A stretch of 64,000 bases of DNA. It comes from DASQEH01 sp038237745. Lineage in GTDB: Bacteria; Actinomycetota; Actinomycetes; Propionibacteriales; Nocardioidaceae. Position 1 is the stretch's first letter. The number at the start of each line of letters is the position of its first letter. Positions 16,654 through 25,804 of the stretch are shown here, piece after piece. A program made the translations under genes and the position numbers. Location of the stretch: positions 62,001 to 126,000 of the forward strand of contig JBBRYJ010000008.1 in the NCBI GenBank assembly GCA_038237745.1, read 5' to 3'. Below the pieces are notes generated by a model. That model made no database searches and was not told where the DNA came from. It worked only from the letters and a program-made list of their open reading frames with translations.

Positions 16654-18435
16654 CTACTCCTCGTGGCGCTCGGCGGCCTCGAGCCAGCTCAGCTCGAGCA
16701 CGTCGCGCTCGGCCAATAGCACACTCAGCTCGTTGTCGAGGGTCGCGAGTCGTCCGAAGTCACTGGCATGAGCAGCCATCTTGTCATGAACCGACTGGAT
16801 CCGCTCACCCAGCTTTGCCAGCTGACGGTCGACCCTGGCCAGCTCCTTACGGGCCGTACGCCGGGCGGCGGCTGACGTTGTCGCACCGGCAACCACGTCG
16901 GCCCTCTCTTCCATCGGTCGCCCGGGCACAGCACGAGAGGCCCTCCTGTGCAGGTACTCGTCGACCCCTCCCGGCAGCAGGACCAGAGAGCCGTCACCGA
17001 GCAGCGCCCAGACGGTGTCGCAGACCCGCTCGAGGAAGTAGCGGTCGTGCGATACCACCACCAGCGTCCCCGCCCAGTGGTCGAGGTAGTCCTCGACGAC
17101 CGTGAGCGTGTCGATATCGAGGTCGTTGGTGGGTTCGTCGAGCAGCAGTAGGTTCGGCTCGCCGACCAGCAGGCGCAGCAGCTGCAGCCGACGGCGCTCT
17201 CCCCCCGACAGGTCACCGATCCGGGCAGTCAGCCTGTCACCGGTGAAGCCGAACCGCTCGAGCATCGACGTCGCGGTGACGTCGCGACCTCCAGCGACCG
17301 TCGCCACGTGCTTGACAGCCTCGACCGAGGCAAGCACGCGCTCCTGCGGGTCGAGCGCGTCGAGGGTCTGGGTCAGGTAGGCACGTTCGACAGTCCGCCC
17401 CGTCCTCAGCCGCCCGCTGTCAGGTGGGGCCACTCCCGCCAGCGCCGACAGTACTGACGTCTTCCCGGCGCCGTTCACGCCGATCAGGCCGACCCGGTCG
17501 CCGGGACCGAGTCGCCAGGTCACCTCGTCGACGAGGTGACGACCGCCGCGGACGATGGTGGCGTGCTCGAGATCCACCACGTCCTTCCCAAGGCGGGACA
17601 TCGCGAACCGCTGTAGCTCGACGCGGTCGCGAGGAGCGGGCTCGTCCTCGATGAGGGTGCTGGCCGCCTCGATGCGGAACCTAGGTTTGGTCGTACGTGC
17701 CGGGGCTCCCCTGCGCAGCCAGGCCAGCTCCTTGCGCATCAGGTTCTGTCGTCGGGACTCGGCCGAGGATGCCTGCCGCATCCGCTCGGCCTTCGCCAGC
17801 ACATAGGCGGCGTACCCACCGACGTAGGCGTCGACCATCGCGTCGTGGACCTCCCACGTCGTCGTGCAGACCGCGTCGAGGAACCATCTGTCGTGGGTCA
17901 CCACGGCTAGGGTCCCGTTCCGCGAGGACAGGTGGGAGGCCAGCCAGGCGACGGCCTCGATGTCGAGATGGTTCGTCGGCTCGTCGAGGAGGAGGACGTC
18001 GTGATGTTCCAGAAGCAGGCGCGCCAACGACACCCGCCGGAGCTCTCCACCGGACAACCCGCGGGCCAGCCGGTGGAGGTCGAGGTCTCCGAGCAGGTGC
18101 TCAACGACGTCACGAGAACGCGCGTCCCCCGCCCACTCGTGCTCGAGGAGCCGGCCCAGCACGATGTGTCCCACGGTGCGCTCCGGGTCGAGTGTGTCGT
18201 GCTGGTCGAGCAGACCGAGGTGCAGTCCTCGGGTTCTCGTGACCCGCCCGCTGTCGACCGGCTCGACGCCTGCAAGGATCCGCAACAGCGTCGTCTTCCC
18301 GTCACCGTTTCGCCCGACGACGCCCACGTGGTCACCCTCCTGGAGACCCAGGCTCACGTCGGCCAGCAGCGGTCTGACCCCGTATGCCTTGGATACGGTC
18401 TCGAGATTGACCAGGCTGGCGGCGGGGGTGGCCAT
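16654..18435 (-). CDS. ABC-F family ATPase (Uup/EttA-like)
   Basis: Soluble protein with two ABC cassettes and no membrane part, 593 residues. Cassette 1: Walker A VGRNGDGKTT, LSGGELRRVSLA, LLLDEPTNHLD. Cassette 2: GVNGAGKTS, LSGGERRRLQLL, LLLDEPTNDLD. An arm region with charged helix (AESRRQNLMRKELAWLRRG) sits between, and a coiled-coil C-terminus (ARKELARVDRQLAKLGERIQ) resembles Uup. ABC-F proteins act on ribosomes, or in Uup on branched DNA; the subtype is not settled. It stands 30 bp from the convergent tamR gene. Confidence 0.9.
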   Translation of the reverse strand: MATPAASLVNLETVSKAYGVRPLLADVSLGLQEGDHVGVVGRNGDGKTTLLRILAGVEPVDSGRVTRTRGLHLGLLDQHDTLDPERTVGHIVLGRLLEHEWAGDARSRDVVEHLLGDLDLHRLARGLSGGELRRVSLARLLLEHHDVLLLDEPTNHLDIEAVAWLASHLSSRNGTLAVVTHDRWFLDAVCTTTWEVHDAMVDAYVGGYAAYVLAKAERMRQASSAESRRQNLMRKELAWLRRGAPARTTKPRFRIEAASTLIEDEPAPRDRVELQRFAMSRLGKDVVDLEHATIVRGGRHLVDEVTWRLGPGDRVGLIGVNGAGKTSVLSALAGVAPPDSGRLRTGRTVERAYLTQTLDALDPQERVLASVEAVKHVATVAGGRDVTATSMLERFGFTGDRLTARIGDLSGGERRRLQLLRLLVGEPNLLLLDEPTNDLDIDTLTVVEDYLDHWAGTLVVVSHDRYFLERVCDTVWALLGDGSLVLLPGGVDEYLHRRASRAVPGRPMEERADVVAGATTSAAARRTARKELARVDRQLAKLGERIQSVHDKMAAHASDFGRLATLDNELSVLLAERDVLELSWLEAAERHEE

Positions 18436-18484
18436 GATGGACTCAGCGTCTCACGGGCGCAGGAGGCAGGGGCCCTCCGGAAGC

Positions 18485-18570
18485 TAGGTGACGAGCCGAG
18501 GGCCGTGGACCGGTCGGAAGCCAGGTGACCAGCCGGAATCTAGCTGACCAGTCGGGGGCCGTGGACCGGC
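18485..18570. repeat. Short tandem duplication of the ispE 3' end
   Basis: The segment at 18485-18513 repeats at 18541-18569 (period 56) with five mismatches in 29 bp and a perfect 14-bp core, GGGCCGTGGACCGG. A third partial copy (CAGGTGACCAGCCGGA) lies between them near 18522. The right copy encodes the IspE C-terminus and stop; the left copies are non-coding. Confidence 0.6.
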
Positions 18571-19463
18571 CCGCTCGCTCGCTGCACGAGGCGGCATGTG
18601 CCGGAGCCGGCCAAGGCCACGGCGATGTCGACAGCATGGTCGGAGTCGGAGGCTAGGAAGAGGCACGTCGGTCCGGAGCCAGACACGATCGACCCGAGCG
18701 CCTTGAGCTCCTCGCCCAGTGCGAGGGTGTGGCGCAGGGCGGGGCGAAGACGCAGCGCGGGCGGCTGTAGGTCGTTATGGAGCGCGAGCCCGACGGCGTA
18801 GGGGTCACCGCTGCGAAGAGCCGCCATCAGGGGCTCGTGAACATCCGGTCCGGTCGGTGCGTGGCTCTCCAGCTGCGTGCCTGCGACGCTGAGCCGGTCG
18901 AACTCCGCGTAAACCTGAGGGGTGGGGAGTCCGGTCTCAGCGAATGCAAGCACCCACTCATACGACCCCCGCGCCAGCACCGACGACAGCTCCTCGCCAC
19001 GCCCCGTCCCGACCGCGATGCCTCCTGCCAGGCAGAAGGGCACATCGCTGCCGAGCTCGACGGCGAGCGACGCGAGATCTTCGCGCGACGCGTTCGTGCC
19101 CCACAGGGCGTCGCAGGCGACCAGCGCGCCGGCCGCGTCGGCACTTCCCCCGGCGAGCCCACCCGCGACCGGGATCGTCTTGTACAGGCTCAGCGCGACG
19201 CCCGTGTCGACCTCGAAGCGCTTCGCGAGCAGGGCGGCGGCCTGCACGGCGAGGTTGGTGGCATCGAGCGGCACGACATCGTGGCCCTCCCCCGTGACGT
19301 TCACCGAGAGACTCCCGCGTGCGGCTGGTCTCGCCTTGACCTCGTCGTACAAGCCGATGGCCTGGTAGACGGTGGCGAGCGGGTGGTAACCGTCAGGCCG
19401 GAGCCGCCCGACGCGAAGCCCGAGGTTGATCTTGGCGGGCGCCCGCACCGTCACCGTTGTCAC
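18540..19463 (-). CDS. ispE: 4-diphosphocytidyl-2-C-methyl-D-erythritol kinase
   Basis: GHMP kinase of the MEP isoprenoid pathway; phosphorylates CDP-ME. 307 residues from GTG 19463. Motifs: RAPAKINLGLRVG with the catalytic Lys, the ATP-binding glycine loop IPVAGGLAGGSADAAGAL, LGSDVPFCLAGG, and a GHMP C-terminal domain ending SIVSGSGPTCLFLASD. It starts ten bases after the rsmA stop; rpfB-rsmA-ispE is the conserved Actinomycete order. Confidence 0.96.
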   Translation of the reverse strand: MTTVTVRAPAKINLGLRVGRLRPDGYHPLATVYQAIGLYDEVKARPAARGSLSVNVTGEGHDVVPLDATNLAVQAAALLAKRFEVDTGVALSLYKTIPVAGGLAGGSADAAGALVACDALWGTNASREDLASLAVELGSDVPFCLAGGIAVGTGRGEELSSVLARGSYEWVLAFAETGLPTPQVYAEFDRLSVAGTQLESHAPTGPDVHEPLMAALRSGDPYAVGLALHNDLQPPALRLRPALRHTLALGEELKALGSIVSGSGPTCLFLASDSDHAVDIAVALAGSGTCRLVQRASGPVHGPRLVS

Positions 19464-19472
19464 GTTGACAGA

Positions 19473-20351
19473 TTACGGCGCCACCCCGAGCGAGTCGGCC
19501 AACCGGACGAAGTCTGCGAGCGTCAAGCGCTCCCCGCGGGCTGTCGGATCGACGCCCGACTCCGCGATGGCAGCATCTGCCCGCTCGACGGATCCCGCCA
19601 GACCGGCAAGGGCCGTGCGGATCATCTTCCGACGCTGCCCAAAGGCCGCGTCGACCACCTCGAAGACCCGACGTCGCCCTACGACGCTGGTGGGCGGCGG
19701 ACGGCGAACAACCGAGACGAGTCCCGAGTCGACGTTCGGAGACGGCCAGAAGACGCTTCGGCCGACAACCCCGGCCCGGCGTACGTCGCCGTACCACGCC
19801 GACTTGACGCTGGGGATTCCGTAGACCTTCGACCCGGGCTCGGCGGCGAGACGGTCGGCGACCTCTAGTTGGACCATCACCAGAGCCCGCTCCAGCGACC
19901 CGGCCACATCCAGGAGGTGCAGGAGCACCGGCACGGCGACGTTGTACGGCAGGTTCGCGACCAGCGCGGTGGGGGCCGGGCCGGGAAGAGTCTGTAGACG
20001 TAGTGCGTCTGCTTGCACGACGACGAGCCGCTCGGCATGGTCCGGGGCGAACTCCGCGACCGTCTCGGGGAGCGCGCGGGCCAGGACCGGGTCGATCTCC
20101 ACAGCAGTCACACGGGACACCCGTCCGAGTAGGGCGAGGGTGAGCGACCCGAGCCCGGGGCCGACCTCCAACACGGCGTCGCTCTCAGCCAGCCCGGCTG
20201 CCCGCACGACTCGACGAACGGTGTTGGGGTCGATGACGAAGTTCTGGCCCCGCTGCTTCGTCGGGCGTACGTCGTACCGCTCAGCCAGTGCACGGACCTC
20301 TCGGGCTCCGAGCAGTCGCGGCTCTCGTACGTGCGCGGCCGACGTGCTCAC
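19473..20351 (-). CDS. rsmA: 16S rRNA dimethyladenosine transferase RsmA (KsgA)
   Basis: Dimethylates the two adjacent adenosines in helix 45 of 16S rRNA during small-subunit maturation. With GTG 20351 (VSTSAAHVREPRLLG) as start it has 292 residues. Motifs: TKQRGQNFVIDPNTVRRVV, SAM motif I VLEVGPGLGSLTLALL, ALRLQTLP, and catalytic motif IV NLPYNVAVP; the C-terminal Ala-rich domain follows. The frame extends to 20474 but that part is Arg/Gly-rich and unlike the family. A GTG about seven codons upstream (VSFASRL) is a second candidate. Confidence 0.95.
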   Translation of the reverse strand: MSTSAAHVREPRLLGAREVRALAERYDVRPTKQRGQNFVIDPNTVRRVVRAAGLAESDAVLEVGPGLGSLTLALLGRVSRVTAVEIDPVLARALPETVAEFAPDHAERLVVVQADALRLQTLPGPAPTALVANLPYNVAVPVLLHLLDVAGSLERALVMVQLEVADRLAAEPGSKVYGIPSVKSAWYGDVRRAGVVGRSVFWPSPNVDSGLVSVVRRPPPTSVVGRRRVFEVVDAAFGQRRKMIRTALAGLAGSVERADAAIAESGVDPTARGERLTLADFVRLADSLGVAP

Positions 20352-20578
20352 CAGCCGACTGGCGAAGGAGACGTCACGCCCGTCATCACACCACACCTTC
20401 CCCCGGACCAGGCCAGCCCTCGTCCCCCCGACCGGCCGGCGTCGCCCGCCGCCTTCGTCCACCCGACCAATCACGCCGTAAACCCCGTGATGCGGCCCTT
20501 CCGGCGCCTCATCAGGGGGGTAACGCGCGTTCGGATGGGGGGTGGCCTAGCGGGCTACTCGACCCGAGGAGCGTCGCC

Positions 20579-21754
20579 TCAGAGCAGTCCGAGCGAGGAC
20601 GCGCAAGCGGGCCATGGGCCATAGCCGCCGGCGGCATCGCGGATCTTCGTCGCAATGGCGATCTGCTCTTCGCGGCTCGCGTCGCTGGGCAGGGAGGCGT
20701 ACGCGCCACCTCCGTTGGCGAGCCAGGTGGACTGGAGGAACTGCAGGCCCCCGTAGTAGCCGTTACCTGTGTTGATGGCCCAGTTGCCGCCCGACTCACA
20801 CTGGGCGATCGAGTCCCAGACGGAGTCGCCGGACGGCGTCACCGGGGCAGGGGCCGACGATGGCGTCGAGGAGGACGACCGGGATGGCGTCGCCGGGGCC
20901 GGCGCCGAGGCAGGGCGCGACTTGGTGCCTTGCAGGTCGATCTGCGACACCGGCGCCTTCAGCTCGACCCGCTTCACGACGCGGTTGACCACGACCCGGC
21001 CGTTTCGGCGTACGACTCGGTGGGTCACCTTGTCCTTGCCAGGCGCGCCTCCGCGGGCGACACGGGTCTGACCCGTGTACAGATCCGCGTCCTGACGCAC
21101 GACCGTGTCGAAGCCGACCTCGTTGACGGAGGTGCGCTTGGCGACGGCCATCCGGGTGACGACGATCCGGCTGCCGTCCTCGATCGTGGCGGTCTTGCGA
21201 GGAGCAACCAGGTCGTTGTGGTCGACGGCGATACCGAGGTCGAGCAACGCCTCCCCGACGCTGAGCCCCGTCGTGCTAACGGTCTTGGCCTCGGCGGCGC
21301 CGTCCTTCAGGGTGATCCGCTTCGGCGTTGCTATTGCCAGGGTGAGGCCCGTGCGGCTGATGAACGTGGACCGGCTCTGAGAGAGGTCGGCACCTGCGGA
21401 GAACCGCTGGCCGAGCTGAGCCAGGGCGTCGTCGACACTTGTGGCGGTAGTCCAATACGTGTGCTCGTGGCCGTCGACGGTGAGGGACAGCGGACGTCCA
21501 TAGGAGACAGCGACCAGGGTTCCTTCATCGATGGAAGTATCCAGAGACGGAGCCACCGCGTCATGCCGGCCGATGGTGATGTGCTGGCTGTCGAGCACGT
21601 CCGCGACGGTGCTCCCATACGTCGTCACCTGCTTGGCCGAGCCGTCGACCGACACGGTCACAGTCTTACGGGCCACGGTGAACGCCACCGCTCCGGCGAC
21701 AAGACCGATGACGAGGGTTGCAGAGAGGATGCTGAGGATGAGCCTCTTCGACAC
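20579..21754 (-). CDS. rpfB: Resuscitation-promoting factor, RpfB type
   Basis: Secreted muralytic enzyme that helps dormant cells resume growth. Start GTG 21754 (VSKRLILSILSATLVIGLV) gives 391 residues with an N-terminal membrane anchor or signal. Then come three DUF348 repeats (TVTVSVDGSAKQVTTYGSTV; LSLTVDGHEHTYWTTAT; LAIATPKRITLKDG), a G5 domain (TVVRQDADLYTGQTRVARGG), a Ser/Pro/Ala linker and the lysozyme-like Rpf domain (WDSIAQCESGGNWAINTG..GGLQF). The catalytic Glu lies in CESGGNW. It precedes rsmA as in mycobacteria. Confidence 0.95.
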   Translation of the reverse strand: MSKRLILSILSATLVIGLVAGAVAFTVARKTVTVSVDGSAKQVTTYGSTVADVLDSQHITIGRHDAVAPSLDTSIDEGTLVAVSYGRPLSLTVDGHEHTYWTTATSVDDALAQLGQRFSAGADLSQSRSTFISRTGLTLAIATPKRITLKDGAAEAKTVSTTGLSVGEALLDLGIAVDHNDLVAPRKTATIEDGSRIVVTRMAVAKRTSVNEVGFDTVVRQDADLYTGQTRVARGGAPGKDKVTHRVVRRNGRVVVNRVVKRVELKAPVSQIDLQGTKSRPASAPAPATPSRSSSSTPSSAPAPVTPSGDSVWDSIAQCESGGNWAINTGNGYYGGLQFLQSTWLANGGGAYASLPSDASREEQIAIATKIRDAAGGYGPWPACASSLGLL

Positions 21755-21999
21755 GATGCTCCAAGAGTCGGAATGTCCGGTTCGCAGACGGTGCGCCTGA
21801 GGGCGGGATAGTGGTCCGCCCGAGGTCTGCTCCCGGCGAGCAAGGTGCCGACCTTGCCACACCAGGTACGCCGAGACCAACGTATGACCCATCAGAGCGC
21901 TCAAGGTGATCAGAGTCACCAGAACTCCTGCACCACGCGCCACATAGGCATCAGGCGTTGGGTGCAATCTGTCCTTGCACTCACCACGCCGCGGCGGAG
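21755..21999. other. Intergenic region between the MBL gene and rpfB, with an inverted repeat
   Basis: GTGCAA (21962-21967) and TTGCAC (21975-21980) form a perfect 6-bp inverted repeat with a 7-bp gap, about 210 bp before rpfB. I looked for a c-di-AMP riboswitch, common before rpf genes, and did not see its conserved core. Probably the rpfB promoter region. Confidence 0.3.
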
Positions 22000-22821
22000 C
22001 TACGTCAGGTGGTCGTAGCGGCCGGACACCCATCCGCGGTAACGATCCGCGGAGCGGCGGACCCACTCTGACGCGTCAGCCGCCACCTGTCCACCGAAGT
22101 TGTCGTAGAGCCGGTCGTAGTCCAACCTTCCGAGGCGCCCCGTGACTGTCTCGACCGAGCCCGCCGACAGCGGGATGTGGTTCGGGTAGCTGCGCATGAA
22201 GGACACCCAGTGCTGGTCGGGGGTGCCTGCGACGGTGTCTCCGCTCAACAGAACCCCACGGCCATCGGCGCCGGTGAGACGGGCGACGGCACTGCCCGGG
22301 AAATGGCCGCCGATCCGGTGCAGTTCTACCCCGGGTAGTACCTCCACGGACTCGTCCCACATCTCGACAACCGCGTCGTCGCGCTGCAACCACTTGCGAT
22401 CGGCCGCGGACACGTACACGGGGACCCCGTCGAACACGTGAGACCACTCAACCTGGATCCCGAACATGTGCGGGTGGCTCGAGGCTACGGCCGCCACCCC
22501 ACCCACAGCAGCCACGGTGGCAGCGAGCTCGTCGTCGACGAAACCCGTCGGGTCCCAGAGCAGGTTTCCGGCGGATGTCTGCACGAGAAGCGCTCGCTGC
22601 CCGATCCCTACCGTCGGAGCGATCGAGATGCCGTACAGCCCCGGCTCGACCTCGGACACCAGACCCCGATGGCCCTCCGCCGACATCTCCTCCAGCGTCG
22701 TCCAGCTCTGGCCGGTGGGAAGGACATACTGACGTTCGTCGCTGCAGATCGGGCAGACCGTCGGTGCAGCCTCAGCATCAGCCTGCTCTACCCCACATAC
22801 GCGGCAGATCCACACAGTCAT
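22000..22821 (-). CDS. Metallo-beta-lactamase-fold hydrolase with N-terminal zinc ribbon
   Basis: 273 residues from ATG 22821. It opens with a rubredoxin-like zinc ribbon (WICRVCG ... CPICSDERQY), then an MBL fold. The usual HxHxDH metal motif appears as SHPHMFGIQVEWS: both His are kept, but the Asp-His pair is replaced by Phe-Gly. Later ligands are the HFPGSAVA His and LSGDTV Asp. Probably a hydrolase of unknown substrate; the atypical motif could mean one metal or none. It stands alone between rpfB and a divergent GGT-like gene. Confidence 0.82.
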   Translation of the reverse strand: MTVWICRVCGVEQADAEAAPTVCPICSDERQYVLPTGQSWTTLEEMSAEGHRGLVSEVEPGLYGISIAPTVGIGQRALLVQTSAGNLLWDPTGFVDDELAATVAAVGGVAAVASSHPHMFGIQVEWSHVFDGVPVYVSAADRKWLQRDDAVVEMWDESVEVLPGVELHRIGGHFPGSAVARLTGADGRGVLLSGDTVAGTPDQHWVSFMRSYPNHIPLSAGSVETVTGRLGRLDYDRLYDNFGGQVAADASEWVRRSADRYRGWVSGRYDHLT

Positions 22822-23097
22822 GAGAACACCTTCCGATACCGTTCGCGGCCGAGCGACGACCACCTTAACCACGAGCCAGCCCGACCATTCTGAGGTCCGA
22901 CGCACCTAACGGGCAGGGCGCGGGCAAGCTCCACGCCGGCGGGTCAAAGCAGGGACTACTGCCCTGTGACGGAAAGCGGCGGCGAGGTGCGGTCCTCGTT
23001 CCATGGAGCCACTCGGCCTGACCAGCGCGGTCGCTGGCCATACTGGGCTCATGCATCCCAGCGCCGCGCTCCGGCCGAGCTCTTGGATCGCGCTGTG

Positions 23098-24879
23098 ATG
23101 CGCACTCGGCCCGAGCTTGTCGGCAGCTTCGGGATGGTGGCCAGCACCCATTGGCTTGCCTCTGCGTCCGGCATGAGTGTGCTGGAGCGGGGTGGCAATG
23201 CTGTCGACGCGGCGGTGACGGCTGGCTTCGTGATGCAGGTGGTCGAGCCACATCTCAACGGCCCGGGCGGTGACCTGTCGGCGATGCTGTGGAGCGTGGA
23301 CGACCTGGGTCCCAGTGTCATCTGCGGCCAAGGCGTCTCTCCGGCTGCGATGTCCATCCAGCATTTCGAGGCGTTGGGACTGAAGCTGGTGCCAGGCAGC
23401 GGTCTGCTCGCTGCGACGGTTCCGGGATCTTTCGGGGGCTGGACAACGATGCTGGAGCGGTGGGGTACCTGGGAGCTCGGCGAGGTCTTGTCGTACGCGC
23501 TGCACTACGCAGAGTCCGGCTTTCCCCTCCTGCCTGGGACGAGCGCAGCGATCACTGCCGTCGCCGACTTGTTCACCCAGCACTGGCGTCCCTCGGCCGA
23601 AGTGTGGCTCGACGGTCCGGCAGCTCCCCCGGCGGGTGCTCGCTGGACGCTGACGGCGCTCGCGCGCACCTATCGCCGACTGCTCGACGAGGCTGGTGGA
23701 AGCTCGCGCGAGGCCCGGATCGCGGCGGCGCGTCGAGGGTTCTACTCAGGCTTCGTCGCTGAGGCGGTCGACCGATTCAACAGGACGAAGTGGCGAGACG
23801 CCTCAGGACGCGACCATGCGGGTCTGCTGACGGGGCAGGACCTCTCGGTGTGGGAACCCGAGATCGAAGCGCCGGTCATCGTCGGTTTCGCCGACAGGTA
23901 CCAGGTGCTCAAGACCGGACCGTGGGGTCAAGGACCGGTGATGGCCCAGCAGCTAAGACAGCTCGAGGCGGCCGGAGTGCTCGAACGAGAAGTTCGCTCA
24001 GCTGACTGGATACATCTGGTCGTGGAGTCGGCGAAGCTCGCGTTCGCCGACCGCGAGGCTTGGTATGGAGATCCGATCGTCGCCGACGTACCGCTCGCCG
24101 CGCTGCTATCGAGCGAGTACGGCGCTCAGCGGGCGCATTTGATCGGCGAGCGTGCGAGCTTCGACCTGCGTCCCGGCTCGCCTGCAGGCCGTACGCCGAC
24201 CATGGCCGCGCTGCCCGATCCGTTGTACGACGACATCGCCGACGGCACCTTCGGTGAACCGACCGTCGACAGGGGTGAGGGCACCCGTGGCGACACATGC
24301 CATGTGGATGTCGTCGACCGGTGGGGCAACCTCGTCTCGGCGACGCCGAGCGGTGGCTGGCTGCAGAGCTCACCGGTCATCCCGGAGCTCGGCTTCCCGC
24401 TCGGGACACGTGCGCAGATGTTCTACCTGCAGCCGGGGTTGGCGAACTCGCTGCGTCCGCGAGTACGCCCGCGCACCACGCTGACACCGACCATCGCGCT
24501 TCGCGACGCAGAACCATGGTTGGCCTTCGGGACACCGGGCGGCGACCAGCAGGACCAGTGGCAGACAGCCTTCTTCGTCGACGTTGTGCGGAGCGACCTC
24601 CGCGGGACGCTGAATCTGCAGGCAGCGATTGACGCGCCGATGTTCCACACCACGCACTTCCCGTCCTCGTTCTACCCGCGTGATGCCCACCCCGGCGAGG
24701 TGTTCACCGAAGATCGCCTTCCGTCGACCGTGCTCGACGAGCTGGAGGAGCGGGGGCACACAGTCGTGCGCCCTGGAGGCTGGACCCTCGGCCGGCTGAG
24801 CGTGGTGGCGAAGGAGGGTGAGCAGCTGCGAGCCGCCGCGAACGCCCGCGGAGAGCAGGGCTACGCGGCAGGCCGCTGA
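23098..24879 (+). CDS. Gamma-glutamyltranspeptidase-like Ntn hydrolase
   Basis: A GGT-family enzyme that cleaves gamma-glutamyl or similar amide bonds after self-processing. The proenzyme signature ERGGNAVDAAVTAGF and NGPGGDLSAML are N-terminal. The processing Thr is in GDTCHVDVVDRWGN, and the small subunit has PTIALRDAEPWLAFGTPGGD. No signal peptide is obvious, so it is likely cytoplasmic, unlike classical exported GGT. ATG 23098 (MRTRPELVGSFGMVAS) gives 593 residues; the frame is open back to 22966, but those residues resemble no family member. Convergent with tatD. Confidence 0.88.
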   Translation: MRTRPELVGSFGMVASTHWLASASGMSVLERGGNAVDAAVTAGFVMQVVEPHLNGPGGDLSAMLWSVDDLGPSVICGQGVSPAAMSIQHFEALGLKLVPGSGLLAATVPGSFGGWTTMLERWGTWELGEVLSYALHYAESGFPLLPGTSAAITAVADLFTQHWRPSAEVWLDGPAAPPAGARWTLTALARTYRRLLDEAGGSSREARIAAARRGFYSGFVAEAVDRFNRTKWRDASGRDHAGLLTGQDLSVWEPEIEAPVIVGFADRYQVLKTGPWGQGPVMAQQLRQLEAAGVLEREVRSADWIHLVVESAKLAFADREAWYGDPIVADVPLAALLSSEYGAQRAHLIGERASFDLRPGSPAGRTPTMAALPDPLYDDIADGTFGEPTVDRGEGTRGDTCHVDVVDRWGNLVSATPSGGWLQSSPVIPELGFPLGTRAQMFYLQPGLANSLRPRVRPRTTLTPTIALRDAEPWLAFGTPGGDQQDQWQTAFFVDVVRSDLRGTLNLQAAIDAPMFHTTHFPSSFYPRDAHPGEVFTEDRLPSTVLDELEERGHTVVRPGGWTLGRLSVVAKEGEQLRAAANARGEQGYAAGR

Positions 24880-24910
24880 CCACCAGCCGTGGTCGACGCC
24901 CTTCGTGGAC

Positions 24911-25804
24911 TCAGCCCCACGCGCCACCGAAAGCCGCGTCGGTGTTGGCCGCGATCGCCCCGCAGAGATCTGCGAGGTCATCGCCGCGCACCTCGGCCAT
25001 CGCACGCACCGTCAGCGGGATGAGGTACGACGAGTTCGGTCGTCCCCGATACGGCGTCGGGGTAAGGAACGGCGCGTCGGTCTCGACGAGGATCCGGTCG
25101 ATCGGAGCCAGACGAAGGGCGTCACGCAGGGGCTCGGCGTTCTTGAAGGTCACCGTCCCGGCGAACGACAGGTAGGCACCTCGGTGCAGGCAGCGCTCGG
25201 CGAAGCCGGCGTCACCAGAGAAGCAGTGTAAGACGGTCCGTGCCGGGGTCCCCTGCTCGTCGAGCATCGCGAGTACGTCGTCGTGGGCGTCGCGGTCGTG
25301 GATGACGAGCGTCTTGTCATGCGCATGAGCAAGCGCGATGTGCGCCGCGAAGGAACGTCGTTGCGCAGCGACGCCCTCAGCCCCGGTGCGGAAGAAGTCG
25401 AGCCCGGTCTCGCCGACCGCCCGCACCCGCGGACTCGACACCACGAGCCGCTCGATCCCTGCCAGCGCATCGTCGAGCCGACCGGCATCCTCCAGCTTCG
25501 GTGCTTCGTTCGGGTGGATGGCGACACCTGCGACGATGGCCGCGAAGCGGTCGGCCGTCTCCACCGCCCAGGCGGCGCCGGGCAGGTCACAGCCGATCTG
25601 AACGATCCGATCGACGCCGACGCTCCTCGACATCTCGAGCGCTTCAGCAGGATCGAGCCAATGCTCGCCGTCGTCGATGTCGAGATGGCAGTGGTTGTCC
25701 ACGACCGCTACCGGAAGCGGCTCCGGCAACGGCGGACGGCTCAGGTCTCGAGAGCCGACGACGCCGGGGTCACGCTTCTCACGCGAACGCAGCGGACCCG
25801 TCAC
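24911..25804 (-). CDS. tatD: TatD-family metal-dependent deoxyribonuclease
   Basis: Mg-dependent TIM-barrel DNase/3'-5' exonuclease of the TatD family. GTG 25804 overlaps the metG stop as GTGA and gives 297 residues. Metal motifs: DNHCHLDID, Glu in GETGLDFFRT, IHDRDAH, HCFSGD and ETDAPFLTPTPYRGRPN. metG-tatD-rpfB-rsmA-ispE is the order known from mycobacteria; here the MBL and GGT genes are inserted between tatD and rpfB. Confidence 0.95.
   Translation of the reverse strand: MTGPLRSREKRDPGVVGSRDLSRPPLPEPLPVAVVDNHCHLDIDDGEHWLDPAEALEMSRSVGVDRIVQIGCDLPGAAWAVETADRFAAIVAGVAIHPNEAPKLEDAGRLDDALAGIERLVVSSPRVRAVGETGLDFFRTGAEGVAAQRRSFAAHIALAHAHDKTLVIHDRDAHDDVLAMLDEQGTPARTVLHCFSGDAGFAERCLHRGAYLSFAGTVTFKNAEPLRDALRLAPIDRILVETDAPFLTPTPYRGRPNSSYLIPLTVRAMAEVRGDDLADLCGAIAANTDAAFGGAWG

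Noticed and set aside
21755..22000. c-di-AMP riboswitch before rpfB
   Set aside because: Searched by eye for the conserved core on the minus strand; not found.
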